NCBI GenBank assembly: GCA_028823855.1
Contig: JAPPFL010000027.1
Coordinates: forward strand, 139,952-203,951
Length of the DNA stretch: 64,000 nucleotides
From: Albidovulum sp.
GTDB taxonomy: Bacteria; Pseudomonadota; Alphaproteobacteria; Rhodobacterales; Rhodobacteraceae
Direction: 5' to 3'
The notes below the pieces were generated by a model. That model made no database searches, was not told the origin of the DNA, and worked only from the letters and a program-made list of their open reading frames with translations. The first letter of the stretch is position 1, and each line of letters begins with the position of its first letter. Position numbers and translations under genes: made by a program. Shown here piece by piece: positions 17,955 to 27,815 of the stretch.

Positions 17955-18962
17955 ATGTTGGATACGACAGGATTGTCCGGTCCTTTGAGGAGCGGAGACC
18001 GCAAATCCCTTTCCAAGGCGATAACTCTAGTCGAAAGCACCTTGAGAGATGACCGTGTATTGATCGCCGGACTCATGGACTCATTGGTTCTAAAAGGAAG
18101 CCGGCAAGCGTTGCGCATCGGGTTGACCGGGCCTCCGGGAGCAGGAAAATCCACATTTGTAGACGCATTCGGCACCTGGCTGACCGAGCGCGGAAAAAAG
18201 TTGGCGGTCTTAGCGGTCGACCCCTCTTCAAGCCGGACTGGCGGTTCCATTCTAGGCGACAAAACGAGAATGGAACGCCTATTGCAAGATTCCAACGCGT
18301 TCGTAAGGCCCTCTCCGACAGGCACCGCGTCCGGCGGCGTGTCGCGGCGCACCCGCGAAGCTGTCTATCTTTGCGAGCAAGCCGGTTTCGACATCGTCCT
18401 GGTCGAAACTGCGGGTGTCGGGCAGTCCGAAACGAATGTTTCGGAAATGTCGGATATCTTCGTGCTTATGTTGCCGCCCGCGGCCGGCGACGAACTCCAA
18501 GGGGTCAAACGCGGAATAATGGAATTTGCCGACCTAGTGCTCGTTTCAAAAGCGGATGGCGATCTGGAAAACGCCGCGCGGCAGACCTGCGCGCAATTTG
18601 CCTCGGCACTGCAATTGTTTGCGAGGCGAAAGCAAATCCCGCCCGGATATCCAAAGGCATTCATGATTTCCTCGAGGGAAAAAATAGGACTGAATGAATT
18701 CTGGAAGGAAATCGGCAAGCTTGAGACATGGCGAAAAGACAATGGTACGTGGCTAGATACCCGCCGCCGCCAAGAGACAAAGTGGCTTCAAGCCGAAATT
18801 CAGGAGAGCCTATTGGAAGAATTGCTTGACCGGCAGGAAGTGCGCCAAACATTGATCGAGGCCGAACAAAGGGTCCTTAGCGGGCAAGTTTCGCCGACAA
18901 GCGCAGCAACGACCGCGCTGCGCTCGATTCGATTCGGCTGGCGGCAGGCAAAAGAATGTTGA
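17955..18962 (+). CDS. meaB: methylmalonyl-CoA mutase-associated GTPase MeaB
   Basis: A 335-residue G3E-family GTPase. MeaB protects and reactivates B12-dependent methylmalonyl-CoA mutase. Walker A reads GLTGPPGAGKST (residues 56-67); then VDPSSSRTGGSILGDKTRM, the ETAGVGQSE switch region and the KAD element of the base-recognition motif (VSKADGD). The C-terminal helical part (LLDRQEVRQTLIEAEQRVL) is the dimerisation arm. The start at ATG 17955, with GAGG upstream, gives the family's normal length; in-frame starts at 17928 and 17679 are possible. No mutase gene is in this window. rpmB follows in the same direction 88 bases later. Confidence 0.92.
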   Translation: MLDTTGLSGPLRSGDRKSLSKAITLVESTLRDDRVLIAGLMDSLVLKGSRQALRIGLTGPPGAGKSTFVDAFGTWLTERGKKLAVLAVDPSSSRTGGSILGDKTRMERLLQDSNAFVRPSPTGTASGGVSRRTREAVYLCEQAGFDIVLVETAGVGQSETNVSEMSDIFVLMLPPAAGDELQGVKRGIMEFADLVLVSKADGDLENAARQTCAQFASALQLFARRKQIPPGYPKAFMISSREKIGLNEFWKEIGKLETWRKDNGTWLDTRRRQETKWLQAEIQESLLEELLDRQEVRQTLIEAEQRVLSGQVSPTSAATTALRSIRFGWRQAKEC

Positions 18963-19050
18963 CACCGAATAGCATGTCAACTATTGAACCGGCCTCCTAC
19001 TACCTTTTGAAATCTCGAACCGACAATTCGCCCAAGGAAAGAAAATTGGA

Positions 19051-19344
19051 ATGGCCCGCGTATGCGAACTAACTGGAAAGCGCGTTCTTGTAGGCAACAA
19101 CGTCAGTCATGCAAAAAACAGGACAAAGAAGCGATTTTTGCCGAACTTGAACAGAGTTACTCTGATATCTGAATCCCTGGGCCGCTCTTTTCGCCTAAAA
19201 GTTTCGGCCGCCGCGCTTAGAACCGTCGACCACAGAGGCGGGCTTGATGCGTTCCTTGCGAAAGCTAAAGCCTCGAATCTTTCGCCTAGAGTTCGAAAAA
19301 TTAAAGAAGAAATCGAGACAGCCGAAATAGCGTCGGAAAACTGA
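19051..19344 (+). CDS. rpmB: 50S ribosomal protein L28
   Basis: A 97-residue L28 of the long alphaproteobacterial form. It begins [20 protein letters not shown] and continues with [18 protein letters not shown]. It is a structural component of the large ribosomal subunit. It sits downstream of meaB, a common order in the group. Confidence 0.96.
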   Translation: MARVCELTGKRVLVGNNVSHAKNRTKKRFLPNLNRVTLISESLGRSFRLKVSAAALRTVDHRGGLDAFLAKAKASNLSPRVRKIKEEIETAEIASEN

Positions 19345-19368
19345 CTTCTCGACAATCCGGCAATCATT

Positions 19369-19866
19369 TTGGCTTCGAATTTAAGGCAAATCACATATCA
19401 GTTTGATTTAGGCATTCGGCGAATATGGTTGGCCGTATTTGCAGCCACGGTCGCGATTTCAGCATCATTTGCTTCCGCCGAAAGCATCGCCATCAAAGAA
19501 GGATTTGTATTCGTAGCGACAACCGGCTCAAAATCCGGCGCAGCCTACTTTGCAATTCAGAATTCCGGTGAGTCTGCGGATAGGCTGTTGTCGGCGAATT
19601 CGGAAGATGCGAGAGCAGTTGAATTTCATTCCCATCTGGTCGGCGCCGACGGTATTGCCCGTATGGAAAAAATAATCGGAAGCATTGAAGTGCCCCCAGG
19701 CATACCAAGAATTTTTGAGCAGGGTAGCGACCATTTGATGCTGATGGGATTAACGCGTTCGTTCGCGCACGACGATAAAATCAAAATAACGCTCATTTTT
19801 GAGCATGCCGGCGAAATTGCGCTGGACCTGCCCGTAAAACTGGGGCGGCAGCCGACAAAAAAATAA
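19369..19866 (+). CDS. periplasmic copper chaperone, PCuAC family
   Basis: A 165-residue exported protein of the PCuAC (DUF461) family, which delivers Cu(I) to the CuA site of cytochrome oxidase. The N-terminal hydrophobic stretch WLAVFAATVAISASFASAES is the signal. The metal site follows the H...M...HxM pattern: EFHSH, IARM and DHLMLMGL. The first His is followed by Ser where Met is common. The only in-frame start before the signal is TTG at 19369, 24 bases after rpmB, so it may be co-transcribed with rpmB. Confidence 0.85.
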   Translation: MASNLRQITYQFDLGIRRIWLAVFAATVAISASFASAESIAIKEGFVFVATTGSKSGAAYFAIQNSGESADRLLSANSEDARAVEFHSHLVGADGIARMEKIIGSIEVPPGIPRIFEQGSDHLMLMGLTRSFAHDDKIKITLIFEHAGEIALDLPVKLGRQPTKK

Positions 19867-20573
19867 ACAGTCATGAAACGCGAAGCGCTTACTATAGGAC
19901 TATTCGCTCTAAGAAACGCCATAGTTTGATGTCTTGGAGCCGCTTTCGAGACAATTGACTCGGCGAATTCCCCTTCCGATCTATCCCGCGTTAGAAGAAC
20001 GGAGCAAAATTGAACATGAGCCAATGCCGACGACGAGGGTCGGAATTTCCAAGACGACTCAGCGGTCTGGCAAGCGGAAGACTATCATCAAAGACCCGCG
20101 CGGGGCGACTTGAGCCAATTTCCCGCCACGGCTGCGCATTCATTTTCCGGACGATTTAGGAAGGTAGCCGCGCTGGCTCTTTCGACTCATTCCAAACTTC
20201 GACCTGCGCCGCGACTGGATGCATTGAGAGAGAATTCGCTGTCGCCTCTTCAAATCTTTCCTATTGGCTTCGACCGAAGCGGAATCGAAGCACGAAAAGT
20301 CCACGACACAACGAGTCTCTTATGCAAAGGGTTTTAATAGGCTTTTGTTCATCTCTTTGCTCGCTTGTTCCGTTTGCCCGAACTTGCAGCCTCGAATTTG
20401 TGCGCTTTTCATTTTCCGGGCTTCAAATATTCTTTGCAAACGCGAATTCTCGAAGACGTTGCCTTTTGCGGAGCAATTCCTAAACGTCCGGTCGCTCATC
20501 GAAGTAGAATTGACGACATGCCGCCAATAGGTCTAATTCCACCGACCCCGAGGCGAATAGCGGAATTTCTTGG
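19867..20573. other. gene-free stretch
   Basis: About 700 bases upstream of lepA. Only short open frames without recognisable sequence. The lepA promoter should lie here but no clear hexamers stand out. Confidence 0.5.
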
Positions 20574-22376
20574 ATGCCAGACATTTCCAACATCCGAAAT
20601 TTCTCTATCGTAGCGCACATTGATCACGGCAAGAGCACTTTGGCGGATCGCCTCCTGCAATCCACCGGCACGGTCAGCCAACGCGACATGAAGGAGCAGA
20701 TTCTAGACTCGATGGAAATCGAGCGAGAACGAGGAATAACAATCAAGGCCAACACGGTCCGAATCGACTATAATTCGACCGACGGCACTCGATTCATCCT
20801 AAACCTGATCGATACGCCGGGTCATGTCGATTTCGCTTATGAAGTTTCTCGGTCCATGACCGCCGTGGAGGGCTCTTTGCTCGTCGTCGATGCGTCCCAG
20901 GGCGTCGAAGCGCAGACGCTCGCAAACGTCTACCAGGCGATTGAAGCCGACCACGAAATAATTCCCGTTTTGAATAAGATCGATCTTCCGGCAGCGGATG
21001 CAGATGCGTCGCGAAGGCAAATTGAAGACGTTATTGGCATCGATGCCAGCGATTCAATTCTAGTCTCCGCCAAAACCGGCTACGGCATTCCCGGTCTTCT
21101 CGAAGCGATTGTCAATCGTCTCCCATCGCCACGCGGCAACCGGGATAAGCCTCTCAAGGCATTGCTGGTGGACAGCTGGTACGACCCGTTTCTTGGAGTT
21201 ATTGTCCTAGTCAGAATCATCGATGGCGTGTTGGCGAAGGGCACTAGGATTCGACTTATGTCAACCGACGCTTCCTATCTCGTGGACCGGGTAGGAATTT
21301 TCAAGCCCGAAAGAAAGGAAACGGAAATTCTTGGTCCGGGCGAAATCGGATTTTTGACAGCGTCAATAAAGCAGGTGCGCGACACCCGTGTGGGCGACAC
21401 GATTACGCTGGACAAGAAAGGATGCGACGAACCTCTTCCCGGGCTGAAACCGTCTATGCCGGTCGTCTTTTGCGGATTGTTTCCTACCGACAGCGCCGAC
21501 TTCGGAGACCTCCGGGAGGCAATTGAAAAAGTTTCACTAAACGATGCGTCCTTTACAAGCGAAATCGAGTCTTCGGGCGCGCTCGGCTTCGGCTTTCGAT
21601 GCGGCTTTTTAGGACTTCTTCACTTGGAAGTTATACGGGAACGGCTTGAACGCGAATTTGGCATAGAACTCGTAACGACTGCGCCTTCGGTCGTCTACAA
21701 GGTTTACAAGCGAGATGGATCCGTTGAAGATGTCTATAACCCGGCGGACATGCCGGATCTAGCAATCGTCTCGCATATCGAAGAACCTAGAATAGACGCC
21801 ACGATTCTTGTTCCCGACGAATATCTGGGCGAAGTCTTGAAACTGTGCCACGGCCGCAGAGGCATCAGCAAAAACCTAACATATGTCGGCGGAAGAGCCA
21901 TGGCCGTATTCGACCTGCCGCTCAACGAAGTCGTTTTCGACTTCTACGACAAGCTCAAATCCATTTCCAAAGGCTACGCTTCGTTCGATTATCAGCTTTC
22001 CGATTACAGAAGAGACGATCTTGTCAAGATGCAGATTCTCGTGAACGAGGAACCCGTTGATGCCTTGTCGATTATGGTACACCGAAATCGGAGCGAGGCT
22101 CGCGGAAGAGCAATGTGCGAAAGACTAAAGGAACTTATCCCGCGCCACATGTTCAAGATACCGGTTCAGGCAGCGATAGGCGGCCGCGTTATAGCACGGG
22201 AAACAATTTCGGCTCTCCGCAAGGATGTAACGGCGAAATGTTACGGGGGAGATGTCACTCGCAAAAGGAAGCTCCTCGAAAAGCAAAAGGCGGGAAAGAA
22301 GAAAATGCGCAAGTTCGGAAAAGTTGAAATACCGCAGCAAGCCTTCATAAGCGCATTGAAAGTTGACACTAGCTGA
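20574..22376 (+). CDS. lepA: elongation factor 4 (LepA)
   Basis: A 600-residue translational GTPase, the normal length. G1 reads [10 protein letters not shown] (residues 13-22), G2 [14 protein letters not shown]3 DTPGHVDF and G4 NKIDLPAAD. The LepA-specific C-terminal domain ends with [20 protein letters not shown] and [12 protein letters not shown]. LepA acts on ribosomes during initiation or back-translocation. It is flanked on both sides by gaps of about 700 bases, so it is probably transcribed alone. Confidence 0.97.
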   Translation: MPDISNIRNFSIVAHIDHGKSTLADRLLQSTGTVSQRDMKEQILDSMEIERERGITIKANTVRIDYNSTDGTRFILNLIDTPGHVDFAYEVSRSMTAVEGSLLVVDASQGVEAQTLANVYQAIEADHEIIPVLNKIDLPAADADASRRQIEDVIGIDASDSILVSAKTGYGIPGLLEAIVNRLPSPRGNRDKPLKALLVDSWYDPFLGVIVLVRIIDGVLAKGTRIRLMSTDASYLVDRVGIFKPERKETEILGPGEIGFLTASIKQVRDTRVGDTITLDKKGCDEPLPGLKPSMPVVFCGLFPTDSADFGDLREAIEKVSLNDASFTSEIESSGALGFGFRCGFLGLLHLEVIRERLEREFGIELVTTAPSVVYKVYKRDGSVEDVYNPADMPDLAIVSHIEEPRIDATILVPDEYLGEVLKLCHGRRGISKNLTYVGGRAMAVFDLPLNEVVFDFYDKLKSISKGYASFDYQLSDYRRDDLVKMQILVNEEPVDALSIMVHRNRSEARGRAMCERLKELIPRHMFKIPVQAAIGGRVIARETISALRKDVTAKCYGGDVTRKRKLLEKQKAGKKKMRKFGKVEIPQQAFISALKVDTS

Positions 22377-23043
22377 ACGAACTAGAGTGAAACTTACCAT
22401 GTCAACGGCCACAAGGGAATCTGGGGAACGGAATACATCTCGTGCCGCAGCGGCTTGCCAAGGGCGGGCGCAATACGCGCTGGAGAATTTTTCCGGAGGC
22501 GGGTACGGCTGTTCCCGATCTCACCTGAATAGTTGCGAATTGCGGCTTGCTCGGCGATTCTCAGTGGAATTCCGAATGCACGACGGATTCGAATCCGCCA
22601 AGAAGTCAGACTGGATTTAAATTGGCGTCAATTCAACCGTTCTTGCACGGAGCGCCGCGCCACTCAATTCCGAACCGGAAGGAATATTATCGCTTCCTCG
22701 ACCGTGCGCCGGTGTCAACGGTAGCTGCCAATGAAATGGCGTCGCCGTCTCAATTTCCGCGCGTCAATGTCGATAGTCGACGGGTATAGCTTGGATCGGG
22801 AACCAACAATCGAACTCCTGTTCCGCGGGCCCCGGCTCTCGAATCTCGGAGTCCGCACATTGCCGAGATTCCGCCGCGATAGAGAGTCACGCGCCAAGAG
22901 TGTAATTGCGGCCAGTTGCTCGCGTAAAATGCTTTGGAGGCAAATTAGGTACCGAGACGAATTCATGCACAACTGTTGTGCGAAAAGATTGCCCGATACA
23001 GTTTGTCTAGGCAAACTACGGCCGAAGAGCCCGATGTGACGGC
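22377..23043. other. gene-free stretch
   Basis: About 670 bases between lepA and the FAD oxidoreductase gene. Open frames of up to about 100 codons on both strands show no family resemblance. No riboswitch or terminator fold was recognised. Confidence 0.5.
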
Positions 23044-24273
23044 ATGACTTACCGTTACGATATCGCGATAGTCGGCGGAGGAATTGTCGGCTGTTCGATA
23101 CTTAGCGCATTGGCCCAAAAAGGAGTTTCAAATGCTGTCTTGCTGGAAAGACTGGATTTGACTTCGGGGTCGACTTGGCATTCGGCCGGGAACACGACTC
23201 ATTTTGGTCATTATTCTGACATCACCAAGCTGTATGCGGACTCGCTTGAATTCTACCTTGCGACAGAAAAGGCAACCGGAAACCCGATCGATTTCCATAG
23301 AACGGGAAGCCTGCGATTGGCGACTTCGCAAAAGCAGCTCGCGGAATATGAATCTCTAAAGCGAACGTTCGCCAAACTCGGCGTTCCTTTCAGCGTGATC
23401 GACGGGCGGGATGCAGGTCAACGCCATCCTCTTTTGGACTCGCGGGGCATATTTGGAGCCGCCTATACTCCTGCGGACGGCCATGTTGATCCTTCTCTGA
23501 CGACTCGAGCTCTAGCCAAAATTGCGACGATTTGCGGAGCGAAAATCGAACGGAATTGCCTGGTCGCGGACTTCCGCAAGAATGGAACAAACTGGGAACT
23601 GGACACGACGAGCGGTACAGTGTCGGCCCGGCATTTGGTTCTCGCGGCGAGCTTCTGGACGAGAGAATTGGCGATGAAGGCGGATATCGACCTGCCCCTA
23701 TTTGCCGTAGAGCATCAGGCATTGATTACCGACGACATTCCCGAACTTATTTCGCGTGAAGACGAGCTGCCCGCGGTACGCGATCCTGCGGCGCCTTGCA
23801 ACATCCGCCAGGAAGGCAATGCGCTTCTCGTCGGCGTCTACGAGCGCGAACCGAAATTTTGGGGAACCGAGGGCATTCCCTCGGATTTCGGGCAAGATCT
23901 TTTCCCGCCGGATCTCGATAGGCTTGAAATTCACTTGTCACGCGCGATCGAAAGAATGCCCGTGCTGGGACGATGCGGAATAAAGACGGTTATCAACGGT
24001 CCGATTTGCTTTACGCCCGATGGGTACCCCCTGTTAGGACACGTGGATGGAAAACACGGATTGTGGCTTGCCGCCGGATTTCAGGTCGGAGTCGGAACAG
24101 GAGGCGGTTCAGGCCAGTATCTTGCGAACTGGATCATTAACGGCAAGCCGCCTTATCCGTTGCCGGCGGTCTATCCATCGCGATTCCGTTCACCTCTGGA
24201 TAAATCGGAATGCTTGCGTAGAATAAAGGCTGCTTACTCCGGCAGCTATGTCGGAGCATCGCATCGAGGCTAA
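23044..24273 (+). CDS. FAD-dependent oxidoreductase, dimethylglycine/sarcosine dehydrogenase-type FAD domain only
   Basis: A 409-residue DAO-superfamily flavoprotein. The N-terminal Rossmann motif is IAIVGGGIVGCS (8-19). The segment SGSTWHSAGN (41-50) matches the FAD-linking region of dimethylglycine and sarcosine dehydrogenases. The C-terminal FAD segment TPDGYPLLGHVDG is also present. Typical members of this branch are about 800 residues with a C-terminal folate-binding GcvT-like domain, which is absent here, and no such domain follows. It may oxidise an N-methylated amine or amino acid, but the substrate is not certain. The next gene overlaps its 3' end by 26 bases. Confidence 0.85.
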   Translation: MTYRYDIAIVGGGIVGCSILSALAQKGVSNAVLLERLDLTSGSTWHSAGNTTHFGHYSDITKLYADSLEFYLATEKATGNPIDFHRTGSLRLATSQKQLAEYESLKRTFAKLGVPFSVIDGRDAGQRHPLLDSRGIFGAAYTPADGHVDPSLTTRALAKIATICGAKIERNCLVADFRKNGTNWELDTTSGTVSARHLVLAASFWTRELAMKADIDLPLFAVEHQALITDDIPELISREDELPAVRDPAAPCNIRQEGNALLVGVYEREPKFWGTEGIPSDFGQDLFPPDLDRLEIHLSRAIERMPVLGRCGIKTVINGPICFTPDGYPLLGHVDGKHGLWLAAGFQVGVGTGGGSGQYLANWIINGKPPYPLPAVYPSRFRSPLDKSECLRRIKAAYSGSYVGASHRG

Positions 24274-24787
24274 ATTGACGGAAACCAAAAACAGCGATTC
24301 ACGGATTGACGATTCGAAGGCCTTCGAAGTTTTGTGCAGCCTGGAGCCGTCGCCGTCCCGCGCTCTTATCGGCGCATTTATGCTCGTCTTGCTGGCTGGA
24401 TTTCTATTCTACATCGGATTTGGCGACACATCGACACATCTCGCGTCGCGGGTGGCGATTCCCGCCTTAGGAATTGCGTCTCTTTATTCCGCTTTCAGGA
24501 TTTATTCGGTTTCTCAAGACAAAATATTGCTTACGCGCGATGCTCTGCGCACTCGGGACGGAACGCTTGTCGCGAATGTCGGAAATATCGAGCGAGTCGA
24601 AACAGGATTGCTGGCGATGAAGCCATCGAATGGCTTTTTGGTCGTTTTGAAGGAACCGATGCGGCGAGCGTGGTATCCGGGTCTATGGTGGCGGTTCGGA
24701 AAGCGAATCGGCATTGGCGGAATAACCTCCAAACACGGCGGCAAAGTAATGGCGGGAGCAATCGCATCTCTGATGAATTCCGATTGA
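24248..24787 (+). CDS. hypothetical membrane protein, PH-domain-like
   Basis: 179 residues, not assigned to a named family. Two hydrophobic segments (about 40-60, LIGAFMLVLLAGFLFYIGF, and 68-87, VAIPALGIASLYSAFRIYSV) are followed by a ~90-residue cytoplasmic part with alternating beta-type stretches (LLTRDALRTRDGTLVA; NGFLVVLKEP). This resembles small bacterial membrane PH-like proteins, by pattern only. It starts inside the end of the flavoprotein gene (26-base overlap), so the two are likely co-transcribed. A later start would remove only the hydrophilic N-terminus. Confidence 0.6.
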   Translation: MSEHRIEAKLTETKNSDSRIDDSKAFEVLCSLEPSPSRALIGAFMLVLLAGFLFYIGFGDTSTHLASRVAIPALGIASLYSAFRIYSVSQDKILLTRDALRTRDGTLVANVGNIERVETGLLAMKPSNGFLVVLKEPMRRAWYPGLWWRFGKRIGIGGITSKHGGKVMAGAIASLMNSD

Positions 24788-24942
24788 TGCCGGTCTTGAA
24801 CCGGACGTAATAACTGCACCGGGCAACGTTATTGCGAAAACGCAGCATTGCCAGCTGACCTAACCTTGAGTGCGATCCTGCGTCCGCGCGATTGAGGCCG
24901 ATTTGGCATCGACCCGATAGTTGGCCGCCTCTTGAACGATTA

Positions 24943-26373
24943 TCAGAGCCCCTTTGAAGAGTAACTTGCCGCTACGCGTTCGATCGAGACCAGGTAGCCC
25001 GCAACGCGCAGATCGGGAACCTTGTCGTTTTCGTACCAGACCTTTCGAATCGAACGATAGGCCTTGATCATCGTGTCGTCCAATCCGGAGCGCACGAGTT
25101 CAATTTCGTCCGCGCCGCGCATATATTTTTGTACGAACGAATCGGACACGGAAATCGCAAGGTTCGCCGCCTTGAATAGCCTGTTGAGCTCGTTAATCAG
25201 CAGCCGATGCCGGTTTTCCTCCTGGCGGCGCTGAAGCCTTCCGAAACGAATTCGGGCCAGATTTTTGACCCATTCAAAATAGGAAACAGTCACGCCGCCA
25301 GCGTTCGCCAAGAGATCGGGAATAATGATCGTTCCTTTTTCGCGGAGAATTTTGTCGGCAAGGGCAGTAACCGGTCCGTTCGCGGCTTCGATAATAAGCG
25401 GCGCCTTGATTCTTTCCGCGTTATCCGAATGGATCACCGCCTCTAACGCGGCGGGTATGAGAATGTCGCACTCTTCCTCAAGCAGCTTGGAACCGTCGGC
25501 GACATAGTGGCCGAGAGTGCAGCCTTTGACGCCGCCGTGCTCGGTCAAATACTGCTTGAGCTCAATGATGTCGATACCGGCCGGATTGTACAAAGCGCCG
25601 TCGCGTTCGATCACGCTGATGACTTTTGCGCCGTCCTCAACGGACAGAAACAGCGCGGCGTAGTAGCCCACGTTTCCAAGTCCTTGCACGATCACGCGCT
25701 TGCCTTCCAAACTACCCGACAAATTCGCTCGCTTGACATCTTCGGGATGGCGGAAAAATTCTTGGAGCGTGTTGACAACGCCTCTTCCCGTAGCCTCTGT
25801 TCGACCGACTATGCCGCCTAAATTTAACGGCTTTCCGGTAACGCAAGCACGCGCGTTGATGTCGGTCGTATTCATTCTGGTATATTGATCGGCGATCCAC
25901 GCCATTTCTCGTTCGCCCGATCCCATGTCCGGCGCGGGAACGTTTTGACTTGGGTTGATTAGGTCGCGCTTAATCAGTTCGAATGCGAACCGTCGAGTAA
26001 TCGACTCCATCTCATGTTCATCCCACTCGCGAGGATTCACGCAAAGGCCGCCCTTTGATCCGCCGAATGGAACTTCGACCAGAGCGCATTTGAATGTCAT
26101 AAGGGCAGCCAACGCCTCTACCTCGTCCGCATTGACGCGAAGATCGAAGCGTATGCCCCCTTTTTGAGGTTCCGCGTGGTCCGAATGCACTGAGCGATAG
26201 CCGGTAAAATTATGAATTTCGCCGCGAAGCCTGACGCCGAATCTGACTGTATATGTCGAATTGCAAATTTCGATCTGCTGCCTGAGGCCGGGCGACATAT
26301 CGACTAGCGACGCGGCCTGCCTGTACATCAAGCCTACGGATTCGCGGAATGACGGTTCCTTTGCAGATGTCAT
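24943..26373 (-). CDS. Glu/Leu/Phe/Val dehydrogenase (glutamate dehydrogenase type)
   Basis: A 476-residue amino acid dehydrogenase that interconverts glutamate and 2-oxoglutarate plus ammonia. The substrate-domain signature with the catalytic Lys region is EVPFGGSKGGL. Earlier comes KGGIRFDLRVNADEVEALA. The dinucleotide fold has the VQGLGNVGYYAA glycine motif, then VIERDGALYNPAGID. The sequence is of the bacterial hexameric group. Coenzyme choice cannot be read reliably by eye, although an acidic residue after the second strand (ERDGA) favours NAD. It is transcribed alone, convergent with the upstream membrane-protein gene. Confidence 0.93.
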   Translation of the reverse strand: MTSAKEPSFRESVGLMYRQAASLVDMSPGLRQQIEICNSTYTVRFGVRLRGEIHNFTGYRSVHSDHAEPQKGGIRFDLRVNADEVEALAALMTFKCALVEVPFGGSKGGLCVNPREWDEHEMESITRRFAFELIKRDLINPSQNVPAPDMGSGEREMAWIADQYTRMNTTDINARACVTGKPLNLGGIVGRTEATGRGVVNTLQEFFRHPEDVKRANLSGSLEGKRVIVQGLGNVGYYAALFLSVEDGAKVISVIERDGALYNPAGIDIIELKQYLTEHGGVKGCTLGHYVADGSKLLEEECDILIPAALEAVIHSDNAERIKAPLIIEAANGPVTALADKILREKGTIIIPDLLANAGGVTVSYFEWVKNLARIRFGRLQRRQEENRHRLLINELNRLFKAANLAISVSDSFVQKYMRGADEIELVRSGLDDTMIKAYRSIRKVWYENDKVPDLRVAGYLVSIERVAASYSSKGL

Positions 26374-26761
26374 TTCTAGTCTCCTTGGACCACCTATGGG
26401 TATTTCTTTATCCTAGCAGAAAATCCGTATGGGCGGTCAATGCCGTTCTGAACCTGTCTTGCATCGAACCCGGCCTTTCTTTTGCCGGCTTCCACTTGCC
26501 GCCGCGACAGGTCGTCGAGACGTTCGCTAAATCAAGCATTGCGGGCTCAGTGCGACGTCAACATGCGCGCACCTGTAAATTGCGCGGAAGTATCGCTTGA
26601 ATCCGAGTTGCGAAGGCGCTTCGGACCCGCGCGGGACGACCGCGGGCCAATTAGCTGAAAAATTTGGCTTTTTCCGGGCTGTGGCTAGTTTCGGGCCTGC
26701 GTTGAACAGTTGGTTTGCTTCCACTGCAACGTTCGATTCGAATTCCGGCTTGCACAGTGTG
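26374..26761. other. gene-free stretch between gdh-type gene and tRNA-His
   Basis: About 390 bases, holding the promoter region of the dehydrogenase. No additional gene recognised. Confidence 0.5.
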
Positions 26762-26838
26762 GTACCGCCTCCCCGGCTCGAACGGGGGACCCCCAGATCC
26801 ACAATCTGGTGCTCTAACCAACTGAGCTAAGGCGGCAC
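26762..26838 (-). tRNA. tRNA-His (GTG anticodon)
   Basis: 77 bases fold as a cloverleaf on the minus strand. The acceptor pairs GTGCCGCC with GGCGGTAC (one G-U), including the extra G-1 opposite C73 that marks histidine tRNAs. The D-arm contains AGCTCAGTTGGTTAGAGC. The anticodon stem CCAGA/TCTGG encloses TTGTGGA with anticodon GTG. The T-arm is CCCCG TTCGAGC CGGGG. The 3' CCA is not encoded (CACAC follows). Confidence 0.96.
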
Positions 26839-27815
26839 GTCTTGAATTTACCGCTTTTGCCCCAATCGCGCAAGCGATTTCAATTTGCCAGGCGATTCCC
26901 GAATATTTGGCAAACGGACGAAAGAGGCGCGTCGCTTTTTTTGTTTTTTCTTCCGTTCATTGAAACAGAAGGAAATTCCAAGACGCAGTCTTCTGGCTGT
27001 TTAAGAACCTGACGGACCGGCAGCCCTAGCTGAACCTGCAGTTGACCAAGCGGTTGAACTGTCGCCATGGACGCAGCCATTCTTCGCGGATTTGCCGGTG
27101 CCGGTAAAGAGGGAAGTCTTCGCAATCGGAATCGAGGATTTCACTGATTGGATGGCTAAAATCGTGCGAAAATCAGCCTGAGATTGGGAATGACCGATTG
27201 AGCCATTCAATGCTGTTTGTATCGAACAAATGTTACGTGTCCCATGCCGCCGACTAAAATTTTATCGGACTGCTTCCCGGCAACAAACCCATTTAAAGAT
27301 CCCATTCGGATTGACGGGCATGGATTTGGCAAGTCGGCTTCGTCCCTGACGCGAACGTGACAAGCATGAATAGCCGGGACGAAATTTCAATTTTAAATCT
27401 TTCGGCGACGGCAATTCGGAAGCCCGGGCGGAGTCCAGCGGCTTTCGGGATTTCGCTCCAGTTGCGGGATGCGTTCGGCGCGGCCGCCCAATCTTTCTAT
27501 CATCAAATTAATGAACGATGGCCTTGGTTTGGCTCTCTTTTAAAGCGATTCGTCTCCAGCGCGCTCCGCCGTTGCGCGGCGGCCCAATTCTACGGAAACT
27601 ACGCGATGCGACGCGACCGAGCACTCGGGACAAAGATCGATTCGGATAATACAATGATGATTCTTCGATGCGAACAAAGTGCCGGTTTCAACGGATTTCG
27701 GCCTTTAGAAGAAATTTGCACATGAATTTGCACATGGAAGAATCGAATTCTATAATCGAAGCAAGAGAAACCCGCCGGCGTTGTGTCGGCATTGGCAAAT
27801 TCCGGGAGAATAAAT
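26839..27815. other. gene-poor stretch with a possible gene remnant
   Basis: Nearly 1 kb between tRNA-His and the TRAP operon. The only part that reads like protein-coding sequence is 27005-27181 (plus), listed separately. The rest, including a T-rich run near 26935-26950, shows nothing recognisable. Confidence 0.45.
27005..27181 (+). pseudogene. possible C-terminal gene remnant (58 codons, no start codon)
   Basis: A short plus-strand open stretch between a TAA at 27002-27004 and a TGA at 27179-27181. The translation has protein-like character (VELSPWTQPFFADLPVPV; FAIGIEDFTDWMAKIVRKSA), with mixed amphipathic segments and ordinary codon use, but no start codon precedes it. It could be the 3' end of a decayed gene. 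I do not recognise the family. A chance frame remains possible. Confidence 0.25.
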
